Part shown: positions 29,393-37,611 of the stretch, piece after piece
How the letters are laid out: each line of letters opens with the position of its first letter
Numbering within the stretch: the first letter of the stretch is position 1
Assembly (NCBI RefSeq): GCF_017876795.1
Contig: NZ_JAGIOR010000001.1
Location: 62,001-126,000, forward strand
DNA: 64,000 nucleotides
Direction of reading: 5' to 3'
Source of the DNA: Rhizobium leguminosarum
Lineage (GTDB): Bacteria; Pseudomonadota; Alphaproteobacteria; Rhizobiales; Rhizobiaceae
The notes under the pieces: model-generated
Told to the model about the DNA's origin: nothing
The model's database searches: none
Seen by the model: the letters and a program-made list of their open reading frames with translations, nothing else
Made by a program: the position numbers and the translations under genes

Positions 29393-30169
29393 ATGTCAGA
29401 AAGCCGCACTTCCGCCGATGGCGGCATGGAGACCTCCTACGGCTTCCGTGAGGTGTCTGACGGCGAGAAGCAGGGCCTCGTCAACCAGGTGTTCCACAAG
29501 GTCGCCAAACGCTACGACATCATGAACGACGTCATGTCGATGGGCATGCACCGCGCCTGGAAGGATGCGATGATTTCGGCGCTGAACCCGCGCAAGGAGC
29601 CGGGCTACAAGGTGCTGGACGTTGCCGGCGGCACCGGCGACATCGCCTTCCGCATCGTCGAGGCTTCGGGCCGGCAGGCGCATGCGACCGTGCTCGATAT
29701 CAACGGCTCGATGCTCGGCGTCGGCGCCGAGCGGGCGGAAAAGAAGAAGCTTTCCGGCAATCTCACCTTCGTCGAGGCGAATGCCGAGGAACTGCCCTTC
29801 GAGGCCGCCAGCTTCGACGCCTATACGATCGCCTTCGGCATCCGCAACGTGCCGCGGATCGATGTCGCACTGTCGGAGGCCTATCGCGTCTTGAAGCGCG
29901 GCGGACGGCTGCTGGTGCTCGAATTTTCCGAAGTCGACATGCCGCTTCTCGACAAGATCTATGACGCCTGGTCGTTCAATGCCATTCCGCAATTCGGCAA
30001 GGCGATCACCGGCGAGGCCGAGCCCTACCAGTATCTGGTGGAATCGATCCGCAAATTCCCGAACCAGGAGAATTTCGCGGCAATGATCCGCCAGGCCGGC
30101 TTTTCGCGCGTCACCTACACCAATTATACCGGCGGCATTGCCGCGCTGCATTCCGGCTGGAAGCTTTGA
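29393..30169 (+). CDS. ubiE: Ubiquinone/menaquinone C-methyltransferase UbiE
   Basis: A SAM-dependent C-methyltransferase in ubiquinone synthesis. The 258-residue protein has the UbiE signature [20 protein letters not shown], the SAM motif [14 protein letters not shown] and the [20 protein letters not shown] segment. ATG 29393 follows GGAGC. ubiB follows 48 bases later. Confidence 0.96.
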   Translation: MSESRTSADGGMETSYGFREVSDGEKQGLVNQVFHKVAKRYDIMNDVMSMGMHRAWKDAMISALNPRKEPGYKVLDVAGGTGDIAFRIVEASGRQAHATVLDINGSMLGVGAERAEKKKLSGNLTFVEANAEELPFEAASFDAYTIAFGIRNVPRIDVALSEAYRVLKRGGRLLVLEFSEVDMPLLDKIYDAWSFNAIPQFGKAITGEAEPYQYLVESIRKFPNQENFAAMIRQAGFSRVTYTNYTGGIAALHSGWKL

Positions 30170-30217
30170 GGGAATGAGGCAAGAAAACACGAACCTCGGC
30201 CGGCGGGGCATAGCAGC

Positions 30218-31792
30218 ATGAGCACATTCGGGGCCTATTTCCGCCTTTGGCGCGTCGGCTGGGTGCTCGTGCGTGAGGGCGTCGTATCGGCTCTTCCGTC
30301 CGAAGGCCTGCCGCCTCCGGTCGCACTCGCAAAATCCTTCGTGACGATTTTCGAACGCAGCAAGGCGCGGCATCAGAAGCGCAGCGACCGGTTGGCGCAG
30401 GCCGTCGAACGGCTCGGCCCCTCCTATGTGAAGATCGGCCAGTTCCTGGCGACACGCCCGGATGTCGTCGGCGTCGAATTCGCCAACGACCTGTCGCAGC
30501 TTCAGGACCGGATGGCCTTCTTTCCCTCGGCTGCCGCCAAGGCCAATATCGAAGGCTCGCTCGGCCGGCCGATCGGCGAACTCTATGCGAGCTTCGGCGA
30601 GCCGATCGCCGCTGCCTCGATCGCCCAGGTGCATCCGGCCGAGGTCGAGACATCAGAGGGCCGCAAGAAGGTCGCCGTCAAGATCGTGCGGCCGGGCGTG
30701 CGCCAGCGTTTTGCCCATGACATCGAGGCGATGTATCTCGTCGCCCATATGCAGGAGCGTTTCCTGCCTTCGAGCCGGCGGCTGCGGCCGGTCGAGGTGA
30801 CGAAGACGCTGGAACAGACGACAAAGGTGGAGATGGATCTCCGCCTGGAGGCGGCCGCCCTTTCCGAAATCGCCGAGAATACCGAGAGAGATCCCGGCTT
30901 TCGCGTGCCGAAGGTCGACTGGGAGCGCACCGGACGCGATGTCATCACCATGGAGTGGATCGACGGCACAAGAATGTCGGATGTCGAGGGCCTGCGCGCC
31001 GCCGGCCACGATCTCAACCTGCTCGCCGACACGCTGATCCAGTCGTTTCTGCGCCATACGCTGCGCGACGGCTTCTTCCATGCCGACATGCATCCGGGCA
31101 ATCTGTTCGTCGATGCGGGCGGCATGATCGTCGCCGTCGACATGGGCATCGTCGGGCGCCTCGGCAAGAAGGAGCGGCGGTTCCTCGCCGAAATCCTCTA
31201 CGGCTTCATCACCCGCGACTATATCCGCGTCGCCGAAGTGCATTTCGAGGCGGGCTATGTGCCCGGCCACCACAATGTCGAGAGCTTTGCTCAGGCGATC
31301 CGGGCAATCGGCGAGCCGATCCACGGACAGCCGGCCGAGACGATCTCGATGGGCAAGCTGCTGACGCTGCTTTTCGAAGTGACCGAGCTGTTCGACATGG
31401 CGACACGGCCGGAGCTGGTGATGCTGCAGAAGACCATGGTCGTGGTCGAAGGCGTGTCGCGCATGCTCAATCCGCGCTTCAACATGTGGAAGGCATCCGA
31501 GCCGGTTGTCGGCGACTGGATCCGCACCAATCTCGGCCCGAAGCGGATCGCCACCGATATCAAGGACGGATTGAAGGCGGCGGTCAAACTCGCCGAAGCC
31601 GTGCCCGAAATCGCAGCGAAAACCGAAAAATTCCACCACCAGCTTCTGCATATGAGCGAACACGGGCTGCGCTTCGACGCGCAGACGGCGGATGCGATCG
31701 GCAAGTCCGAGGCACGGCATAACCGCTCTGCCAGGATCGCCCTTTGGCTCATCGCATTGACGCTTCTCTATATTGCCTGGATGGTGAGCTGA
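30218..31792 (+). CDS. ubiB: UbiB, ABC1/ADCK atypical kinase family
   Basis: A membrane-associated kinase-like ATPase needed for ubiquinone synthesis. The 524-residue protein has the KxGQ motif (VKIGQFLATRPDVV), the Ala-rich loop IAAASIAQVH, GNLFVDAGGMIVAVDMG with the metal-binding Asp, and a C-terminal hydrophobic anchor (IALWLIALTLLYIAWMVS). In related rhizobia coaBC is expected next; here about 12 kb of other genes intervene. Confidence 0.96.
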   Translation: MSTFGAYFRLWRVGWVLVREGVVSALPSEGLPPPVALAKSFVTIFERSKARHQKRSDRLAQAVERLGPSYVKIGQFLATRPDVVGVEFANDLSQLQDRMAFFPSAAAKANIEGSLGRPIGELYASFGEPIAAASIAQVHPAEVETSEGRKKVAVKIVRPGVRQRFAHDIEAMYLVAHMQERFLPSSRRLRPVEVTKTLEQTTKVEMDLRLEAAALSEIAENTERDPGFRVPKVDWERTGRDVITMEWIDGTRMSDVEGLRAAGHDLNLLADTLIQSFLRHTLRDGFFHADMHPGNLFVDAGGMIVAVDMGIVGRLGKKERRFLAEILYGFITRDYIRVAEVHFEAGYVPGHHNVESFAQAIRAIGEPIHGQPAETISMGKLLTLLFEVTELFDMATRPELVMLQKTMVVVEGVSRMLNPRFNMWKASEPVVGDWIRTNLGPKRIATDIKDGLKAAVKLAEAVPEIAAKTEKFHHQLLHMSEHGLRFDAQTADAIGKSEARHNRSARIALWLIALTLLYIAWMVS

Positions 31793-31881
31793 TCCGCCTC
31801 AAAAACATGCTGTGTTCGGCATTTAGGATATCCCATGTGACGGAGGAGCCGCTTAGTCTCGCTGTTTAGGAGATATGGCAC

Positions 31882-33468
31882 ATGCAGCACGAACGCCCTG
31901 GCATCGAACTTTCCGGACAGCCGCTCGGTTTTGCCGAGATGGTGACGATCGGTGCGGGCACGGCGACGATTTCGGCGTCGGCGACCGGCATGGCCCGCAT
32001 CGCCATCGCCCGTGAGGTCGTCGAGGAGGCCATCGCCTCCGGCATGCCGGTCTACGGCTCGACGACCGGCGTCGGCGCCATGAAGGATGTGGAGTGGTCG
32101 GCCGACGAACTCGATACTTTCAACCTCGGCCTGGTGCGCGCCCATCATTTCGGCACGGGCACACCGTTTTCCTGCAATGTCGTGCGCAATGCCATGGCGA
32201 TCCGCGTGAATACGGCGCTGACCGGCCAGGTCGGCTGCACGCCGGAGCTGATCCAGGCCTATATCAGGATGCTCGAGGCCGATCTCATCCCGGTCGTGCG
32301 CCGCACCGGCTCGATCGGCTGTGCCGATATCGGGCTGATGGGACAGATCGGCGCGGTGCTGACCGGGGTCGGCGAAGCCGTCTATCGCGGCAACCGGATG
32401 CAGGCGGCAGCGGCTTTCCGGGCGGCCGGGCTGGAGCCGGTGCGGATGGCGCCGCGCGACAGCCTCGCCTCGCTCAGCATCAATGCGGTGAGCTTTGCGG
32501 CGGCGGCGGAAACGACGCGCAATGCCGCCGCCTCGATCCGCATCCTCCTGGCAACGGCGATGATGGCAGCCGGCGCTCTCGGCGTGTCCCGCGATCCCTG
32601 GAAGGCGGTCCGCCATGTCGGCACGGCGCGCGAGGCGCTGATCGGCGCCTGGCTCTGCAACGCCTCCGACGATTGGAACTGGCCGGTTGCCACGCATGTC
32701 CAGGATCCGCTCAGCCTGCGGATGATCGCCCAGGTGTTCGGCGCGGTGATCGAAAACCTGCTGTCTACCGGCCACAAGATCCTTGCCGCCACCGGCCGCT
32801 CGGACGACAATCCAGTCGTGGTCGAAGGCCGGGTGATGACCTCGGGCGGTTCGCTGCCGCTCGATGTGACCATCCTGCTCGAATCGGCGGCCCTCTGCAT
32901 GGCGCATGCGGCGCGCAATGCCTTCAACCGCTGCGTCATTCTCGGCAATGGCCAGCGGCGCGACCTGCCGGTCAATCTCGTGCCGCCGGGGCGGATCGCC
33001 ACCGGTTTCGGGCCGATCATCAAGCTTGCCGGCGAGATTTTTTCGCGCGTGTTGTCGATGTCCAATCCTGTATCGGCGCAGTCGCTGGTGGTGGCGGCCG
33101 GGCTGGAGGATGAGGCAGCCTTCCTGCCGCTGGTCATCGAACGCTTCGACCGGCAGATGCGGGCGCTGAAGCGTCTCGCAGCGCTCGAGGCGCTGCTGTC
33201 TGCCCAGGCGATCGACATTCTCGGCGACGAACCGAAGGGCGTGGCCGCCATGCTCTATGAGGTGGTGCGCAAACATGCGGATTTCTATACGGTCGACCGC
33301 CCGCTTTCGGCCGAGGTGGAGGCGATCGAAGAGGAACTCGGCTCGGACGCCTTCGTCTCGAGGCTGACCGAGCAAGTGCCGATCGCATCCTTCGACGATT
33401 TCTTCGCGCTCGGCTCGCTGGAGCGCATCGAGGAGCGGCTGACACGCCACGAGGCGCCAGCACTCTGA
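31882..33468 (+). CDS. Ergothionase-like lyase (HAL/PAL fold, MIO triad absent)
   Basis: The 528-residue protein has the fold of histidine/phenylalanine ammonia-lyases: VYGSTTGVG at 57-65 matches the usual YGxNTGFG with the catalytic Tyr. Where those enzymes have GSxGASGDLAP, this one has GSIGCADIG at 143-151, so the Ala-Ser-Gly that forms the MIO group is Cys-Ala-Asp. It therefore cannot be a standard HutH. Ergothionase, which removes trimethylamine from ergothioneine to give thiourocanate, belongs to this superfamily and needs no MIO as its leaving group is already quaternary. The five neighbours supply the rest of that pathway. The RBS is TTAGGAG. The name rests on context and the lost triad; activity on ergothioneine is inferred. 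Confidence 0.72.
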   Translation: MQHERPGIELSGQPLGFAEMVTIGAGTATISASATGMARIAIAREVVEEAIASGMPVYGSTTGVGAMKDVEWSADELDTFNLGLVRAHHFGTGTPFSCNVVRNAMAIRVNTALTGQVGCTPELIQAYIRMLEADLIPVVRRTGSIGCADIGLMGQIGAVLTGVGEAVYRGNRMQAAAAFRAAGLEPVRMAPRDSLASLSINAVSFAAAAETTRNAAASIRILLATAMMAAGALGVSRDPWKAVRHVGTAREALIGAWLCNASDDWNWPVATHVQDPLSLRMIAQVFGAVIENLLSTGHKILAATGRSDDNPVVVEGRVMTSGGSLPLDVTILLESAALCMAHAARNAFNRCVILGNGQRRDLPVNLVPPGRIATGFGPIIKLAGEIFSRVLSMSNPVSAQSLVVAAGLEDEAAFLPLVIERFDRQMRALKRLAALEALLSAQAIDILGDEPKGVAAMLYEVVRKHADFYTVDRPLSAEVEAIEEELGSDAFVSRLTEQVPIASFDDFFALGSLERIEERLTRHEAPAL

Positions 33469-33491
33469 TCTCAGCTTAGGGAGGAAGCGTC

Positions 33492-34871
33492 ATGGACTTC
33501 GATCTCGTTCTGCAGGGCACGGTGGTGCTGCCGGACCGCATTGTCGAAGCGGGTTATGTCGCCGCGCGCGACGGCCGCGTCGCCGAGCTCGGCCTCGGCG
33601 TGCCGCCTGCGGCGCGCGAACGGCATCTGCTCGGAAAAGCGCTGATCCTGCCCGGCGCGATCGACGCGCAGGTGCATTCGCTGTCCCAGAAAGATCAGGA
33701 GGATTTCATCTGGTCGACGCGCTCGGCAGCCGCCGGCGGCGTGACTGTCGTCGTCGACATGCCCTATGACGAGGGCGATCTCGTCTGCTCGGCAGCGGCG
33801 GTGAAACGGAAGATCGACCATGCGAGCCCGCAGGCGCGCGTCGACTTCGCGCTTTACGGCACGGTCGATCCGAAAGAAGGCGCCGCGCGGATTGCCGAGA
33901 TGGTCGAGGCAGGCGTTGCGGCGTTCAAATTCTCGACCTTCGGCACCGACCCCAAGCGTTTTCCGCGCATTCCGCCGGCCCTGCTCGACGCCTGCTTTGC
34001 AGCAATCGCGCCGACGGGGCTGACGGCTGGCGTGCACAATGAGGACGACGAGGCGGTGCGCAGCTACATGGCTGAGGTGAAGGCGAGCGGCATCACCGAC
34101 TGGCGGGCGCACGGCCTGTCGCGGCCTGCGATTACCGAACTCCTGGCGATGCACACGATCTTCGAGACGGGGGCTGCGACCGGCTGCCCGGCGCATGTGG
34201 TGCACTGCTCGCTCGGGCGCGGCTACGATATCGCGCGTTCCTATCGCCGCGACGGCTTTGCCGCGACGGTCGAATGCTGCATCCATTATCTGACGCTCGA
34301 CGAAGAAAATGACGTGAAGCGCCTCGGCGGCAAGGCAAAGATCAATCCGCCGGTGCGGCCGCGCGCCGAGGTAGAAAGGCTTTGGCGGAAGGTGGCGAAG
34401 GGCGATGTCTGGCTGGTTTCGACCGATCACGTCAGCTGGTCGGAGAACCGCAAGACCAATCCCGACATGCTCGCCAATGCCTCCGGTGTCCCCGGTCTCG
34501 AGGTGATGGTGCCGCTTTTCATCAAAGGCGCCAGCGAACGTGGTATTCCGCTCACCTGGGCGGCCAAGCTGATGGCGGAAAACCCGGCCAAGCATTTCCG
34601 GCTCGACCATATCAAAGGGGCGCTGACCCCCGGCAAGGATGCCGATATCGTCGTGCTGGAGCCGCGGGAAAGCGTTTACGATGCCGCCGCAAGCGGCAAC
34701 AACGTCGTCGGCTGGAGCCCTTATAATGGGATCCGTCTTCCCTGGACCGTTGCGGCCACCTATCTGCGCGGCGAGAAGATCGGCGAGGGCGGGAAGGTGC
34801 TGGCCGCACCCGGCACCGGACGGTTCGTGCGGCCGCTGCCGCGCCAGGTCATTGCAGGAGCCGGTGCATGA
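33492..34871 (+). CDS. Cyclic amidohydrolase (hydantoinase type), ergothioneine pathway
   Basis: A TIM-barrel amidohydrolase of 459 residues related to dihydropyrimidinase, allantoinase and dihydroorotase. Metal-site residues are seen as Gln60-Val-His62 in GAIDAQVHS (HxH with the first His changed to Gln), Lys146 in AAFKFSTFG, His182 in GVHNED, His238 in HVVHCS and Asp312 in STDHVSW. Within this operon it would open the hydantoin ring of hydantoin-5-propionate to N-carbamoyl-glutamate. Taken alone it could be an allantoinase; the neighbouring lyase, hydratase and DUF917 genes argue against that. Its end overlaps the next gene by four bases. Confidence 0.72.
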   Translation: MDFDLVLQGTVVLPDRIVEAGYVAARDGRVAELGLGVPPAARERHLLGKALILPGAIDAQVHSLSQKDQEDFIWSTRSAAAGGVTVVVDMPYDEGDLVCSAAAVKRKIDHASPQARVDFALYGTVDPKEGAARIAEMVEAGVAAFKFSTFGTDPKRFPRIPPALLDACFAAIAPTGLTAGVHNEDDEAVRSYMAEVKASGITDWRAHGLSRPAITELLAMHTIFETGAATGCPAHVVHCSLGRGYDIARSYRRDGFAATVECCIHYLTLDEENDVKRLGGKAKINPPVRPRAEVERLWRKVAKGDVWLVSTDHVSWSENRKTNPDMLANASGVPGLEVMVPLFIKGASERGIPLTWAAKLMAENPAKHFRLDHIKGALTPGKDADIVVLEPRESVYDAAASGNNVVGWSPYNGIRLPWTVAATYLRGEKIGEGGKVLAAPGTGRFVRPLPRQVIAGAGA

Positions 34872-36148
34872 GCCGAAATCTTCCCGTCGATGCCGCCCGG
34901 ATCGCTGGGGATATCGAGGCGCTGGCCGCCATCATCGAGCCGGGGCATCCCTGGACGCGGCGGGCCTTCACACCGCTCTTTCTCGAAGGCCGGGCCTATG
35001 TCGAAGCGCGGATGAAGGCGGCGGGACTGGAAACGCGGATCGATGCCGCCGGTAATCTGATCGGCCGGCGCACCGGCCGCAAACCCTGGCTCGGTACGAT
35101 CATGGTCGGTTCGCATTCCGACACGGTGCCTGATGGCGGCCGCTTCGACGGCATTGCCGGGGTGATCTCGGCACTGGAGGTGGCGCGTGCACTGCACGAT
35201 CAGGGCCTGCAGCTCGACCACGATCTCGAAGTGGTCGATTTCCTTGCCGAGGAGGTCAGCATCTTTGGCGTGTCCTGCATCGGCAGCCGGGGGATGACCG
35301 GGCAATTGCCGGAGGCCTGGCTTTCGCGCGTCAGCGACGGGCGCAATCTGGCCGAGGGTATCGCTGAGGTGGGAGGCAGTCCAGACGTCCTGGCGCAGCA
35401 GAAGAGGCCTGATTTGGCAGGCTTCCTCGAACTCCATATCGAACAGGGGCCGGTGCTCGAAGCCGAAAAGGCGGATATCGGCATCGTCACCGCGATCTCG
35501 GGCATCACCCGCCTGGAGATCACTGTCGAGGGGCGGGCCGACCATGCCGGCACGACGCCGATGGACCGGCGGGCCGATGCGCTGGTGGCGGCCTCGCAGC
35601 TGGTGCTCGACATCCGCAACGCCGCCGCCGAGCTTGCCAAAACACCGGGGCACTTCGCCGCGACGGTCGGCGAATTCCGGATCGAACCGAATGCGGCCAA
35701 TGTCGTGCCGTCGAAGGTGGTGCTGCTGATCGATGGCCGTGCGGAAATCCGCGCCGACATGGAAGCCTTCTGCCGCTGGCTCGACGGCCATGTCGAAAAG
35801 CTGGCGGACGCCTATGGCGTGACGATCAGGGCGCCGAACCGGGTGTCCGACAATCTGCCGACGCCGGGTGATGCCGGGCTGCTGTCGACGCTGGAGGCCG
35901 CCTGCGAGCGCGTCGGCGCCAAGCATCGCCGCATGGCCTCCGGCGCAGGGCACGATACGGCCTGGATTGCCAAGATGGCGCCGGCGGCGATGATCTTCGT
36001 GCCCTGCCGGGACGGCCGCAGCCATTGCCCCGACGAATGGGCTGACAATGACGACATCGCACTCGGTGCCGCCGTGCTGTTCGAGGCGGTGCGCGAGATG
36101 GACAGAAATTCGAACCAGGAGAAGCCGGATGGGACGCATACTGGTTGA
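34868..36148 (+). CDS. N-carbamoyl-amino-acid amidohydrolase (HyuC/AllC type, M20)
   Basis: A binuclear metal hydrolase of 426 residues. Ligand motifs are GSHSDTVPDGGRFDG (His83, Asp94), FLAEEV (Glu128/129), LHIEQGPVLE (His190) and a C-terminal SHCPDEW His. The family includes beta-ureidopropionase, L-carbamoylase and allantoate amidohydrolase. In this operon the expected substrate is N-carbamoyl-L-glutamate, giving glutamate, CO2 and ammonia as the last step. It overlaps the hydantoinase by four bases and the DUF917 gene by 20, so translation is coupled. Confidence 0.75.
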   Translation: MSRNLPVDAARIAGDIEALAAIIEPGHPWTRRAFTPLFLEGRAYVEARMKAAGLETRIDAAGNLIGRRTGRKPWLGTIMVGSHSDTVPDGGRFDGIAGVISALEVARALHDQGLQLDHDLEVVDFLAEEVSIFGVSCIGSRGMTGQLPEAWLSRVSDGRNLAEGIAEVGGSPDVLAQQKRPDLAGFLELHIEQGPVLEAEKADIGIVTAISGITRLEITVEGRADHAGTTPMDRRADALVAASQLVLDIRNAAAELAKTPGHFAATVGEFRIEPNAANVVPSKVVLLIDGRAEIRADMEAFCRWLDGHVEKLADAYGVTIRAPNRVSDNLPTPGDAGLLSTLEAACERVGAKHRRMASGAGHDTAWIAKMAPAAMIFVPCRDGRSHCPDEWADNDDIALGAAVLFEAVREMDRNSNQEKPDGTHTG

Positions 36149-37226
36149 GAAGGACGTGGAAGCGGCCGTCAAGGGTGGCTCCGTCTATGCCGCCGGCGGC
36201 GGCGGCTGGGCCGATCACGGGCGGATGCTCGGGCTTGCGGCCGTCACTATCGGCAAGCCGGAGCTGGTGTCGATCGACGAACTGAAGGACGAGGACTGGA
36301 TCGCGACGGCGGCGGCAATCGGCGCGCCGGCCTCGACGACGCCCTGGGAAATGCAAGGCATCGATTATGTCAAGGCCGTCCAGCTCCTGCAGGAGGCGCT
36401 GGGGGAAAGGCTTTCCGGGCTGATCATCGGCCAGAACGGCAAATCCTCGACGCTGAACGGCTGGCTGCCGTCGGCCATCCTCGGCACCAAGGTGGTCGAC
36501 GCCGTCGGCGATATCCGCGCACATCCGACCGGCGACATGGGCTCGATCGGCATGGCCGGCTCACCGGAGCCGATGATCCAGACCGCCGTCGGCGGCAATC
36601 GGGCCGAGAACCGTTATATCGAACTGGTGGTCAAGGGCGCGACGGCGAAGATCTCGCCGGTGCTGCGCGCCGCCGCCGATCAATCCGGCGGTTTCATCGC
36701 CAGCTGCCGCAACCCGCTGAGGGCCTCCTATGTACGCAGCCATGCAGCACTCGGCGGCATCTCGATGGCGCTTGCGCTCGGCGAGGCAATCATTGCGGCG
36801 GAGAGGAAGGGCGGATTTGATGTCATCGACGCCATCTGCAAGACGACGGGCGGGCATATCCTCGCCGAGGGCATCATCAGCCGCAAGGACGTCGTCTACA
36901 CCAAGGAAGCCTTCGACATCGGCACGATCACGGTCGGTACGGGCGAAAAATCGGTGAGGCTGCATGTGATGAACGAATATATGGCGGTGGACGATGCGGG
37001 TGGCGGACGGGTTGCCACCTTCCCCGCCGTGATCACCACGCTGTCGCCGGAGGGCGAGCCGCTCAGCGTCGGTCAGCTCAGGGAGGGCATGCATGTCTTC
37101 ATCCTGCATGTGCCGAAGGACCTCATACCGCTGTCGGCAAGCGTGCTCGATCCGACAGTCTATCCGGTCGTCGAAAAGGCGATGGGGATCGAGATCGCCC
37201 GCTACGCACTGGAAACGAAGGCCTGA
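36129..37226 (+). CDS. DUF917 protein, thiohydantoin desulfurase type
   Basis: The 365-residue protein belongs to the DUF917 family (PF06032, now named for S-methyl-thiohydantoin desulfurase). Recognisable segments are SVYAAGGGGWADHGRMLGLA at the N-terminus, IGAPASTTPWEMQG, and HPTGDMGSIGMAGSPEP. In the reconstituted ergothioneine pathway this enzyme type swaps sulfur for oxygen on thiohydantoin-5-propionate, linking the histidine-like first half to the uracil-like second half. DUF917 is often fused or adjacent to hydantoinases elsewhere, which agrees with this order. ATG 36129 is chosen; the frame is open further upstream inside HyuC. Confidence 0.72.
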   Translation: MGRILVEKDVEAAVKGGSVYAAGGGGWADHGRMLGLAAVTIGKPELVSIDELKDEDWIATAAAIGAPASTTPWEMQGIDYVKAVQLLQEALGERLSGLIIGQNGKSSTLNGWLPSAILGTKVVDAVGDIRAHPTGDMGSIGMAGSPEPMIQTAVGGNRAENRYIELVVKGATAKISPVLRAAADQSGGFIASCRNPLRASYVRSHAALGGISMALALGEAIIAAERKGGFDVIDAICKTTGGHILAEGIISRKDVVYTKEAFDIGTITVGTGEKSVRLHVMNEYMAVDDAGGGRVATFPAVITTLSPEGEPLSVGQLREGMHVFILHVPKDLIPLSASVLDPTVYPVVEKAMGIEIARYALETKA

Positions 37227-37229
37227 GCC

Positions 37230-37556
37230 ATGCGCGATCCCGGCCTTGAAGAATTGCTGCGCGAGGAACTCGGCGATCGGCCGGGCCTTGCCGAAAAATC
37301 GATGTTCGGCGGCTCCGCCTTCATGCTGAACGGCAATCTTCTCTGCGGCGCGCGCCACGACGGCATGCTGGTCCGTCTCGGCAGAGGCAATGACGGCTGG
37401 GCGCTGGCGCTGCCGGGCGTGATCCAAATGCTGTCCGGCGAGCGTGTGATGCAGGGCTGGGTGCGGGCGACGGCTGCGGTTTACGGCGACGATGCGCTGA
37501 GACGGCGTTTGCTCGATGCGGCGCTCGCCTATGTGGAATCGCTGCCGGGCAAATAA
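37230..37556 (+). CDS. TfoX N-terminal domain protein
   Basis: A 108-residue protein with the TfoX_N fold: EKSMFGGSAFMLNGNLLCGA, then MLVRLGRGND and a C-terminal helix. Stand-alone TfoX_N proteins are widespread with unknown roles; they are not competence factors by themselves. Here it starts four bases after the DUF917 stop and before the urocanase homologue, so it is cotranscribed in the ergothioneine-type operon. Function in that pathway is unknown. Confidence 0.8.
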   Translation: MRDPGLEELLREELGDRPGLAEKSMFGGSAFMLNGNLLCGARHDGMLVRLGRGNDGWALALPGVIQMLSGERVMQGWVRATAAVYGDDALRRRLLDAALAYVESLPGK

Positions 37557-37563
37557 CGCCATT

Positions 37564-37586
37564 CCCTTCTCCCATGGGAAGAAGGG
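37564..37586. repeat. CCTTCTCCC-type palindrome between TfoX-domain gene and hydratase gene
   Basis: CCCTTCT (37564-37570) pairs with AGAAGGG (37580-37586), with CCCATGGG at the centre. It resembles the hairpin after trpS and may be an RNA processing or stability element within the operon. Confidence 0.45.
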
Positions 37587-37611
37587 AGGATAACCAACTG
37601 AGGAATCCACG

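Noticed and set aside
33492..36148. Allantoin/allantoate degradation pair
   Set aside because: The two hydrolases alone could fit, but their overlap and cotranscription with lyase, desulfurase-type and hydratase genes fit ergothioneine breakdown better.
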